A stretch of DNA of 64,000 bases from Desulfohalobiaceae bacterium (GTDB lineage Bacteria > Desulfobacterota > Desulfovibrionia > Desulfovibrionales > Desulfothermaceae). The DNA lies in NCBI GenBank assembly GCA_027013815.1, contig JALWFY010000073.1, positions 62,001-126,000 of the forward strand, given 5' to 3'. The position numbers and the translations under genes are program-made. Shown here one piece after another: positions 40,475 to 48,763 of the stretch (position 1 is the stretch's first letter; each line of letters begins with the position of its first letter). The notes beneath the pieces were generated by a model. It saw only the letters and a program-made list of their open reading frames with translations, searched no databases and was not told the origin of the DNA.

Positions 40475-40551
40475 TACTGCCTATAGAAACAAACAGACAA
40501 TGTTCCCTTAATACTAAGGGGCTACTTTCTTCTTCCATTGCAAAATTAAAT

Positions 40552-40580
40552 AATCCATTTTATTTTCTAGGGAGTTGCTA
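40552..40580. repeat. 29-nt direct repeat, copy 2
   Basis: AATCCaTtTTATTTTCTAGGGAGTTGCTA; 27/29 identical to 37414-37442. Confidence 0.8.
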
Positions 40581-40636
40581 TTTCTCATACTATTACTTGA
40601 ATTTGAGACAAGATTAGATTAGTATAAAATTTAATA

Positions 40637-41170
40637 TTGTGTAAAAAATTTGGGAGTTTTGGTATGAAAGAAGAATTTGAGACCCATTTTCAAAAGGTTA
40701 TCCAATTAGAAGGAGGATTTAGACTCATACAAAACCCAAATGAAAAGGCCAAGACTTATGCAGGGATATACAGGATTTCCCACCCCAATTGGGAGGGATG
40801 GGAGTTTATTGACAGGGACGAGAGTCCACCAACTGAAATGGTAAGGAAATTTTATTATGAAAACTATTATAAAAGATTAGAAGAGATAAAGGACCCTCAA
40901 GTCCGTTTTATTATATTTGAATTTGCGGTTAATGCAGGATTAAAAAAGGCAATAAAGCTAGCACAAGCAGTTGTCGGCACAAGTCCTGATGGTATAATTG
41001 GACCAAAAACCATATCTGCATTAAATTCTACCCTACCACTTGATTTTATTAAAAGCTATCTCCTTGCCAGGATAAAACATTACCTGGATTTGGCAAATAA
41101 GGACCCCAAAAGGTATGGAATATATTTAAGGGGATGGTTAAATAGGACATTCAGAGGAGTAATGTTATGA
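40637..41170 (+). CDS. Phage-type endolysin, GH108-like with peptidoglycan-binding-like C-terminus
   Basis: HFQKVIQLEGGF catalytic-region pattern; FAVNAGLKKAIKLAQAVVGTSPDGIIGPKTISALN. Confidence 0.82.
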   Translation: MCKKFGSFGMKEEFETHFQKVIQLEGGFRLIQNPNEKAKTYAGIYRISHPNWEGWEFIDRDESPPTEMVRKFYYENYYKRLEEIKDPQVRFIIFEFAVNAGLKKAIKLAQAVVGTSPDGIIGPKTISALNSTLPLDFIKSYLLARIKHYLDLANKDPKRYGIYLRGWLNRTFRGVML

Positions 41171-41598
41171 ATTTACTGGGAATAGGAACCATTATTGACA
41201 CAGTGGGCAAGATAGCAGACGACTTGATCACCACCGATGAGGAGAGGCTTCAACTCTATATAGAAAAGACCAAGATAGAGGCAGGACTTATAGAGAAGAT
41301 TCATAACACCAATATAGAAGAAGCAAGACATCCATCAATCTTTGTGGCTGGCTGGAGACCAGCAATAGGATGGATAGGGGCCATATGCATTGGATATCAA
41401 TTTATATTATATCCCCTGCTTACCTGGATGTGGACATTACTACAAGCATGGGGCAAGATACCACCTGGCACTAATCCTCCCCCTGTACTCAAGTCAGACA
41501 TGCTTTGGACTATAATCACTGGCATGTTGGGGATTGCAGGACTTAGGACCTATGACAAGATAAAAAAAGTAGATACAAAAAAATTAAAAACTAAATAA
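41167..41598 (+). CDS. 3TM holin (GTA-type holin family)
   Basis: RHPSIFVAGWRPAIGWIGAICIGYQFILYPLLTWMW...LWTIITGMLGIAGLRTYDKIKKV; ATGA overlap with endolysin. Confidence 0.82.
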   Translation: MNLLGIGTIIDTVGKIADDLITTDEERLQLYIEKTKIEAGLIEKIHNTNIEEARHPSIFVAGWRPAIGWIGAICIGYQFILYPLLTWMWTLLQAWGKIPPGTNPPPVLKSDMLWTIITGMLGIAGLRTYDKIKKVDTKKLKTK

Positions 41599-41627
41599 GT
41601 ATTATATTCAAATAATTAGGAGAAAAA

Positions 41628-42254
41628 ATGTTTTGTCCAAAATGTAAATACACCACTTTTGATTATTTTAAAAGATGTCCTAGATGTGATTATGATTGGA
41701 GTGAAATAAAAAAACAACTAGGTTTGGACTGGATTGCTGAACCAGAAGTAGTGGAACCAGAGGTCTATGAAGAAACAATTAATAATAGCAAAGTAGACAT
41801 TTTAGAGCCCCAAAAAAAACAGGCCCCAGAGATAGAGCCCCCTGTTATAGACAATGAAAATAATCACGAGGTAGGGGATGAAACAACTCCGCAGGAGCCA
41901 TCGTCAAACATAGAAAAAGAAATAGACGAGGAAATTGAGTTAGATAAAGACTTTTTTATTGAAATTGAAAAAGGAGTTGAAAAAGAAATCGTTTTACAAG
42001 AAAAGGATGATTTACCTACACAAGAGATATCTGCAGAGGTAGAACCCATTTCTCTAGACACAAAAGAAGAGGTCGGTGCAACTAAATCGCCATCTGAAAA
42101 TGAACAGGGCAAGATAGAACAGGATGTATGGGATATTGAATTCGAGGACCTGGTTTTAGAAGACAATGACACCCAAAAGGTAGATGAAGAAAAGAAAGAT
42201 GATATTGACATGTTATTATTTGTAGAAGAAGACAAGGACAAGAAAAACAAATAA
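41628..42254 (+). CDS. Zinc-ribbon protein with long acidic low-complexity tail
   Basis: MFCPKCKYTTFDYFKRCPRCDYDW followed by Glu/Asp-rich sequence. Confidence 0.7.
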   Translation: MFCPKCKYTTFDYFKRCPRCDYDWSEIKKQLGLDWIAEPEVVEPEVYEETINNSKVDILEPQKKQAPEIEPPVIDNENNHEVGDETTPQEPSSNIEKEIDEEIELDKDFFIEIEKGVEKEIVLQEKDDLPTQEISAEVEPISLDTKEEVGATKSPSENEQGKIEQDVWDIEFEDLVLEDNDTQKVDEEKKDDIDMLLFVEEDKDKKNK

Positions 42255-42264
42255 ATTAATTTAA

Positions 42265-42921
42265 ATGGATATAGAAGAAATAGCAACTATTATTGTCAAA
42301 GAATTAAGTTCCTATCCCAAATTAAAAGAAGGTAAATTTCTATCCCAAATAAATATATTGGCTAGATATATATTGGAATTGTGTAAATGGGGAAAAAAGA
42401 CAAACCTTGTTGGCAAAAATTCTCCTTTGGAAATCTTTAGATCTCTTATTATAGATTCCCTTTTCCTAGTTCAATTAATAGAGGAAATAGGCGTAAACCA
42501 ATATCAAAGTGGTTTTTTAGACATAGGTGCAGGGGCAGGCATCCCTGGAATACCTTTTAGGATATTTTATGAAAACGGACCTTATCTTATGGTAGAGCCT
42601 AGAAAAAAAAGGCATGTATTTATTAACCTTATGATCAAATATTTAAATCTAAGATACACCCAGGTATATCCAGGACCAATAGAACAGATAAAGACAAAAG
42701 GATTTGATATTTGCCTGTCTAGGGCATTTTGCAGATGGGATAAATTCCTCGATGTTTCTTATCCCTTAACAAGACCCAATGGACATGTGATTGTGTTTTC
42801 AAATAAAAAATGGGATCAAAAGGAGCCTCGTAATTACAGATTTGTATTAGAATACCCATATGGACGCAAATCACAAACTCCTCGTTATTTCTGGGTATTT
42901 TCAAAAAAAGCTCCTAATTGA
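42265..42921 (+). CDS. rsmG: 16S rRNA (guanine527-N7)-methyltransferase RsmG
   Basis: WGKKTNLVG...IIDSLFLVQL...FLDIGAGAGIPGIPFRI...VEPRKKRHVFI. Confidence 0.88.
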   Translation: MDIEEIATIIVKELSSYPKLKEGKFLSQINILARYILELCKWGKKTNLVGKNSPLEIFRSLIIDSLFLVQLIEEIGVNQYQSGFLDIGAGAGIPGIPFRIFYENGPYLMVEPRKKRHVFINLMIKYLNLRYTQVYPGPIEQIKTKGFDICLSRAFCRWDKFLDVSYPLTRPNGHVIVFSNKKWDQKEPRNYRFVLEYPYGRKSQTPRYFWVFSKKAPN

Positions 42922-43103
42922 GTATTTTTAAAGATTATCTTTGTGGCTGCTTCATCGGCTGCTTCTCCTAAATCCATTAATTTTTCCAAAAAATCCAAGA
43001 TCTCATACCTCCTTTCCTCACTGGAAAATTCAAATATCTCTGCTAATTCACCTGATTTTATATGATTAATTAGATCATCAATATATTTTTCATGGAGTAT
43101 CAT
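42885..43103 (-). CDS. Small hypothetical protein
   Basis: 72-aa ORF, plausible composition; 3' end overlaps rsmG. Confidence 0.5.
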   Translation of the reverse strand: MILHEKYIDDLINHIKSGELAEIFEFSSEERRYEILDFLEKLMDLGEAADEAATKIIFKNTQLGAFFENTQK

Positions 43104-43125
43104 TGTCCTTCTCCCTGGTTTTAAC

Positions 43126-43154
43126 TTGACACAAAAAAATTATTTAAATATAAA
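43126..43154 (+). promoter_or_regulatory. Sigma70-type promoter for tRNA-Leu
   Basis: TTGACA (43126-43131), 17-nt spacer, TATAAA (43149-43154), tRNA starts 12 nt later. Confidence 0.85.
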
Positions 43155-43166
43155 TTTTGGACCGAT

Positions 43167-43251
43167 GCCGGGGTGGCGGAATTGGAAGACGCACGGGACT
43201 CAAAATCCCGCGGGCCCTGCGCCCGTGAGGGTTCGACTCCCTCCCCCGGCA
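43167..43251 (+). tRNA. tRNA-Leu(CAA)
   Basis: GCCGGGGTGGCGGAATTGGAAGACGC...GGGActCAAaaTCCC...GGTTCGACTCCCTCCCCCGGCA; class II variable arm. Confidence 0.96.
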
Positions 43252-43308
43252 TTTATAATTTCATACTCATTTCATATGTTTAATACACCCAGCCAATATC
43301 GTCTAAAT

Positions 43309-44271
43309 CTATTTAATTATAAATGTTCCAACCTCTATCATCTGAGTAAATACAAAGGCAACACTTATTATAAATGCCACTATGGGTTTTATTATTATTA
43401 TCTCTTTTAGCCTAATGGGGTGCTGACTTTTTATTAATTTTATCCCACAAAACAATTCTATCCCTATTAATAAAATTAAAGCTCCAATTGAACAGAAAAT
43501 TTCAATTGGGATTGTTTTAATTTCTTTATATACCCATAATGTTTGAATAACCAGGAATATTATTCCAACTAAATAAGAGTAGCCCCATTTTGCTGATACA
43601 GGAATAGCAAATTTATAATAATCTCTGCCATAATCATCTTTATTTCTCCTAATCATGAGATAAAATGCAGATACAGACCCAGCAATTGCAATAGAAAAAA
43701 ATAAATAGCACAAGGTCATAAATATAGGAAACTTATATTTATATGATAAGAGGTCTAAAGGGTGTAGATCTCCAATGAAATGAACTCCTTTATAAAAAAA
43801 TAAAAACTTTAAACTGATACCTATGAATGTAAAAAACCACAATAAAACACTTGTCAAAACAGATAGAAATAAAAAAATAGGCCTTGACTTAATAAGTATT
43901 TTTTTGAACAAAAATAAAATTACAATTAAAAAAATAGAGATACCCATTCCACATAAAAAATACTGTACAATAGATAAATTTTCTACAACCTGCTTTATGT
44001 GGTTAATACCAATGGAAATCTTAAATCGCTTTACCAAGATAGTTCCCAACAAAAGGTCTAAAAACAAATAAATCACCAAGGCAAAAAAAACCATATTCAA
44101 TATTTGAGAGGAGTGTTTTTCATAAAATTTTGGTCCCCTAATCCCCTTAATAAGAGATGAGGAACCCAACAAGATTCCTCCGCCCCAAATTGCAAATAAA
44201 AACGTAAGGATTCCTCCCAGTAGGCTCAGTATCAAATATTGGGGACAAGACATATAAAACATAGTCAGCAC
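43309..44271 (-). CDS. Polytopic membrane protein, unknown function
   Basis: 320-aa ORF with about 8 hydrophobic segments. Confidence 0.7.
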   Translation of the reverse strand: MLTMFYMSCPQYLILSLLGGILTFLFAIWGGGILLGSSSLIKGIRGPKFYEKHSSQILNMVFFALVIYLFLDLLLGTILVKRFKISIGINHIKQVVENLSIVQYFLCGMGISIFLIVILFLFKKILIKSRPIFLFLSVLTSVLLWFFTFIGISLKFLFFYKGVHFIGDLHPLDLLSYKYKFPIFMTLCYLFFSIAIAGSVSAFYLMIRRNKDDYGRDYYKFAIPVSAKWGYSYLVGIIFLVIQTLWVYKEIKTIPIEIFCSIGALILLIGIELFCGIKLIKSQHPIRLKEIIIIKPIVAFIISVAFVFTQMIEVGTFIIK

Positions 44272-44493
44272 TCCTTATTTCTATATTTAAACCATGTCTT
44301 TCAGGGCAAGACTATTGCAAATAAAATTAAGATACTATAATATTCTTATAACACAGCAGAAAAAAAGCAAAAAAGATATTAAACTCTATATATACAAACA
44401 TCAACCCCTTTATTTAGCCATTTAATAATTAAGTGTGAGCTTTATATTAACTTAGAAAACTTCACAAGGTCTTTTTTTATTCCAGGAGAACCA

Positions 44494-45615
44494 ATGGAAA
44501 AGGAAATTTGGTGTTCACTTGCCCTAAAACATACCCCAGGATTGGGCCCAAGGACGTGGAACAAACTTATATCACACTTTAAAAGTGCAACACAGTCCAT
44601 TGAAAACATCAAGGAGTGGGGAATCTTAAATATTAGACGGGAAATTATACGGTCCGTAAAAAATAGGCAATATAGTAAGGAAGCTCACAGAGAATATAGA
44701 CTTTGGGAGAGGAGTCAATCTAATTTACTAGTTTTATCTCAAAGCGATTATCCTAGCCTACTAAAAGAAATTCCAGATCCCCCTATTATATTATATTATA
44801 AAGGCAGAAAAGAATTATTAGAAAATCCCTGCATAGCCATTGTGGGTTCAAGAAAAACCTCTGCCTATGGAAGACAATTTTCAGAAAAAATTGCCAGAGA
44901 CCTATCATATGCAGGGATCACTGTTGTGTCTGGACTTGCCATTGGAATAGATACCCTGGCCCACAAAAATGGGCTTTTAGGAAATGGGAGCACTATTGCT
45001 GTCTTGGGAACTGGTATTGATATAGATTATCCAGCACAAAATTTATCCCTAAAAAAAGAAATTATGGAGAAGGCGCTTGTAGTTAGTGAATTCCCTCCTT
45101 ACACCCCCCCTTGTGCTGAAAATTTTCCTATAAGAAACAGGTTAATAAGTGGCCTGTCCCTCGGTGTAATAGTGGTTCAAGCAGCAAAAAAAAGTGGTAG
45201 TCTCATAACTGCTAGGTTTGCATTGGAGCAGAACAGGCTTGTGTTTTCTATTCCAGCCCCAGTTAATCAACCAGATTTTTATGGAAATAACCAGCTATTG
45301 AGAGATGGCGCCATATTGATCAGGGACTTAGATGATATTTTAAAAGAAATAGGACCTATTATCTCTCCTAAACTGAGTCTAAAAAATAATGCTACAAATG
45401 GAAAAAAAGAACTTAATAATTCTACAAAAAACGACTATGAACAAGGAGATCAAGGTAAGATAATTAAATTCCTTTTAGAGCATGAGGGTGCAACTATTGA
45501 TGAAATGATAGAACAGATGGATATAGACGCATCAGATATAATGGCCACCTTGGTTCAACTGGAGATCTTAGGTAAGATAAACAAAGGTCCTGGCAACCAA
45601 TATACACTAAATTAA
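44494..45615 (+). CDS. dprA: DNA processing protein DprA/Smf
   Basis: IVGSRKTSAYG, VVSGLAIGIDTLAHK, TIAVLGTGIDIDYP, SEFPPYTPPCAENFPIRNRLISGLS. Confidence 0.97.
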   Translation: MEKEIWCSLALKHTPGLGPRTWNKLISHFKSATQSIENIKEWGILNIRREIIRSVKNRQYSKEAHREYRLWERSQSNLLVLSQSDYPSLLKEIPDPPIILYYKGRKELLENPCIAIVGSRKTSAYGRQFSEKIARDLSYAGITVVSGLAIGIDTLAHKNGLLGNGSTIAVLGTGIDIDYPAQNLSLKKEIMEKALVVSEFPPYTPPCAENFPIRNRLISGLSLGVIVVQAAKKSGSLITARFALEQNRLVFSIPAPVNQPDFYGNNQLLRDGAILIRDLDDILKEIGPIISPKLSLKNNATNGKKELNNSTKNDYEQGDQGKIIKFLLEHEGATIDEMIEQMDIDASDIMATLVQLEILGKINKGPGNQYTLN

Positions 45616-45628
45616 TGGGATATTAGTT

Positions 45629-45964
45629 ATGCAAAAAATACCAGTAGATAAAGCAAAATCAGACATGGTCCTGGCCAAACCAGTACTTAGGGAAAATGGA
45701 ACAGTATTAATCGCTGAAAATACAAAAATATCTAATAATATTATTTCCACTTTAAAGAAACAGGGAATAAAATTTATAGTGGTAAAGGGTTCTCCCCTAA
45801 ATCTTGGAGACGGGGCATATGGATTTTCTATAAAAAAAAGACTAGATAGACTTGATTATTTATTCAGGAACCATAAAACTAATCCTTGGATGCAAAAAGT
45901 GAAAAAATTCTTTGAGGTATATTTTAAATATAAAATACAACAATCCCAAAAAATTGAGGAATAA
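45629..45964 (+). CDS. Small protein resembling the N-terminal module of HD-GYP proteins
   Basis: VDKAKSDMVLAKPVLRENGTVLIAENTKISNNIISTLKKQGIKFIVV. Confidence 0.65.
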   Translation: MQKIPVDKAKSDMVLAKPVLRENGTVLIAENTKISNNIISTLKKQGIKFIVVKGSPLNLGDGAYGFSIKKRLDRLDYLFRNHKTNPWMQKVKKFFEVYFKYKIQQSQKIEE

Positions 45965-45970
45965 TCATTT

Positions 45971-46807
45971 ATGAAGGACCTGATAGATGAAAGAAGGGGA
46001 AAGATATTATCTGTTAAGGACCTCCCTACTCTTCCACCAGTTTTAGAAGAAATAACAAAAATGATAGAGGACGAACATTCTACACCAAAACAAATAGCAG
46101 AGATTATATCTAAAGATCAGGTACTCTCGGCCAAGGTCCTCAAGATGGTCAATTCCCCAATTTATGGATTCCCCAGGCGAATAAACACTATTCAACATGC
46201 GCTTGTTTTATTGGGTTTTAATGTAATAAGGGGGATCATAATATCTACATCAGTGTTTGATGTAATGACCCAGTCCATGGTAGGCCTGTGGGAACACAGC
46301 CTAGCCTGTGCCACTACCTCAAAAATAATCGCTGAACAGACAGGTCTAAAAGATCCAGAAGAATTCGCAGTAACTGGCCTCCTCCACGACATAGGAAAGG
46401 TGGTTGTGGCATTACAATTGCCCGAAGAAAAACAAGAAATAGATAAATTAGTAAAAAATGAGGACATCCTTTATTTTAATGCAGAAAAAAAGGTCCTTGG
46501 ATTTTCCCATGACCGGGTAAATGCCTGGTTAGCAGAACATTGGAACCTTCCCCTAAATATAAAAGAAGGACTCACATACCATCACAACCCAAGATTTGCA
46601 GAATTTCATCCAGAATTTGCCAATGTAGTACATATAGCTGATTTCATATGCAGGGTATTAGAACTAGGGAGTGGAGGAGATTCACAACTCCCTCTGCTTC
46701 AAAAAAAGGCTATCTTAGCTCTAGGAATTAATTTTAAAAAATTAGCAAACATAATGGATAAGGTATTAGAAGATATTATTGAAATTATAACATTCATACC
46801 AAAATAG
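45971..46807 (+). CDS. HDOD domain protein
   Basis: LPTLPPVLEEITKMIEDE..., KDQVLSAKVLKMVNSPIYGFPRRINTIQHALVLLGF, LLHDIGKVV. Confidence 0.93.
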   Translation: MKDLIDERRGKILSVKDLPTLPPVLEEITKMIEDEHSTPKQIAEIISKDQVLSAKVLKMVNSPIYGFPRRINTIQHALVLLGFNVIRGIIISTSVFDVMTQSMVGLWEHSLACATTSKIIAEQTGLKDPEEFAVTGLLHDIGKVVVALQLPEEKQEIDKLVKNEDILYFNAEKKVLGFSHDRVNAWLAEHWNLPLNIKEGLTYHHNPRFAEFHPEFANVVHIADFICRVLELGSGGDSQLPLLQKKAILALGINFKKLANIMDKVLEDIIEIITFIPK

Positions 46808-46817
46808 ATATTATATT

Positions 46818-47768
46818 ATGTACACAAAACAAGATTTTTTTCTAATAACCCCTGACCAATCTCTAGAATCTTTGTTTAAGGAATTACTAGAGGAGCGAGG
46901 CAACATTCACACCTTTAATAGAGGTAGATCTGCAATTGACAGGATACTCCAGACCCCACCTTCCCTGATAATATTGGACATATTGGTATCTGATATATCT
47001 TATCTTGAAATGATAAAACTCATTAAAGGAGAAAATGTCTACCTCCAGATACCACTTATCCTGTGTCTGGAAAAAGATATACCTCAAGAGTTAATGGACA
47101 TCCCTGCCATGGACTTAGATATTGACGACCTAATACTGAGGCCTATAAATAAAAAAGAGGCAATAATTAGGACCCAGATTACTATTTTAAAGGCATCTAA
47201 ATTCTTAGATGCTAATCCCCTAACAAAGTTGCCTGGGAATACCACTATAATTCAAAAGATTCAAACACTAATAGATGCAAAAAGGGACTTTGCCCTTGGA
47301 TACGTGGATTTGGATTTTTTTAAATCTTTTAATGACAAATATGGTTTTTCTAGGGGTGACGAGGTCCTGATGATGACTGCACGAATTATTGTAAATACAG
47401 TAAAGGACATATGTGGCACACAAGGATTTGTTGGGCATATTGGAGGCGATGATTTTGTTTTTACATCTCCCATAGAAAAGGCAGAAAGGATTTGCAAAGA
47501 GATTATAAAGAGTTTTGATGAAATCATACCATATTTTTATGATCCCCAAGACAAAAAACAGGGGTTTATAATTTCAAAAAATCGACAGGGAAAAACAGAA
47601 AGATTCCCATTAATGGCCATATCCATAGGTGTTGTGTTCAATATAGAAGGGAACTTAAAACATTATGGAGAGGCTTCTCAATTGGCAGTGAATTTAAAAA
47701 GATTGGCCAAATCCTCTCCAAAGAGCTCATACATATTAGACAGAAGGATACCCAAAAACTATGAATAA
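46818..47768 (+). CDS. Response-regulator-like GGDEF domain protein
   Basis: LIILDILVSDISYLEMIKLIK receiver-like; DPLTxLPG-like NPLTKLPGNTTI; HIGGDDFVF. Confidence 0.88.
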   Translation: MYTKQDFFLITPDQSLESLFKELLEERGNIHTFNRGRSAIDRILQTPPSLIILDILVSDISYLEMIKLIKGENVYLQIPLILCLEKDIPQELMDIPAMDLDIDDLILRPINKKEAIIRTQITILKASKFLDANPLTKLPGNTTIIQKIQTLIDAKRDFALGYVDLDFFKSFNDKYGFSRGDEVLMMTARIIVNTVKDICGTQGFVGHIGGDDFVFTSPIEKAERICKEIIKSFDEIIPYFYDPQDKKQGFIISKNRQGKTERFPLMAISIGVVFNIEGNLKHYGEASQLAVNLKRLAKSSPKSSYILDRRIPKNYE

Positions 47769-48669
47769 GCTCCTAGAGAGTTATATGGCATACCTAAAAG
47801 GGCAAAAGGCCATGTCTGAACATACCTGCAAATCATACTATACGGACCTAATTTCCTTTGAAGATTTTATTAGCTCTAAGTATGGAGTCAGTCTAAAACA
47901 CCCAGAGGATATACTCCCAGATCACATTAAAGGTTTTTTAAAAAATCTACATATGCACGGTTTAAAAAAGACTAGCATATCCAGAAAACTCTCATCCCTT
48001 AGGAGTTTTTTTAGATTTTTAGAAAAAAAGCATAAAATCAAAAAGAACCCAATAATGGGAGTCCCAAACCCAAAAATTGGTAGACATAATCCAAGGGTCT
48101 TAAGCGTAGATCAAATAATAAAGTTCCTCTCTCAAAAAACAGACAACTCTCCCAAAGAATTGAGAGACAAGGCCATATTAGAACTTTTATACGGATCAGG
48201 GCTCAGGATAGGCGAGGCCCTGTCCTTAGACATAGATCATATAGACCTAAGTCAAAATACTATTAAAGTCATGGGTAAAGGGAACAAGGAAAGGATTGTA
48301 CCCCTCACAGAAAAATCTAAACAGGCCATTATCAAATACTTAGAACAAAGAGGAGCATTTAACCCTGCACCAAGGGAAAAGGCCTTATTTCTTGGCATCA
48401 GAGGTAAGAGGCTTAACAGGAGACAGGCCATCAGGATAATAGAACACACATTAAAACAAGCTGGCATTCATTTTCATATCTCCCCCCATACTTTAAGACA
48501 TAGTTTTGCTACTCATATGCTTGAAGGAGGGGCAGACCTTAGGACAGTACAAAAATTGTTAGGACATTCTAGGCTATCAACTACTCAACGCTATACTCAT
48601 ATTACCCTGGGGAAGATAACACAAATTTATGACATGGCCCATCCAAGGGCCAACACAAAAAAGAAATAA
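47761..48669 (+). CDS. xerC: Tyrosine recombinase XerC/XerD
   Basis: LYGSGLRIGEALSL, GKGNKERIVPL, SPHTLRHSFATHML, LLGHSRLSTTQRYTH. Confidence 0.94.
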   Translation: MNKLLESYMAYLKGQKAMSEHTCKSYYTDLISFEDFISSKYGVSLKHPEDILPDHIKGFLKNLHMHGLKKTSISRKLSSLRSFFRFLEKKHKIKKNPIMGVPNPKIGRHNPRVLSVDQIIKFLSQKTDNSPKELRDKAILELLYGSGLRIGEALSLDIDHIDLSQNTIKVMGKGNKERIVPLTEKSKQAIIKYLEQRGAFNPAPREKALFLGIRGKRLNRRQAIRIIEHTLKQAGIHFHISPHTLRHSFATHMLEGGADLRTVQKLLGHSRLSTTQRYTHITLGKITQIYDMAHPRANTKKK

Positions 48670-48763
48670 CTACAAAATAACAATATACAGGGATAGGGGC
48701 TAAACAAAAAACTTTCTTTATTAAGAAACAAATTAACAAAAAATGGAGATTAATTAAAAATAA

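Noticed and set aside
40505-40520. CCCTTA-atac-TAAGGG hairpin as an IS left end
   Set aside because: Six-bp stem alone near repeat copy 2 is too weak to assign to an element end.
37414-40580. CRISPR array
   Set aside because: Only two copies of the 29-nt repeat, about 3.1 kb apart with a gene between; not an array.
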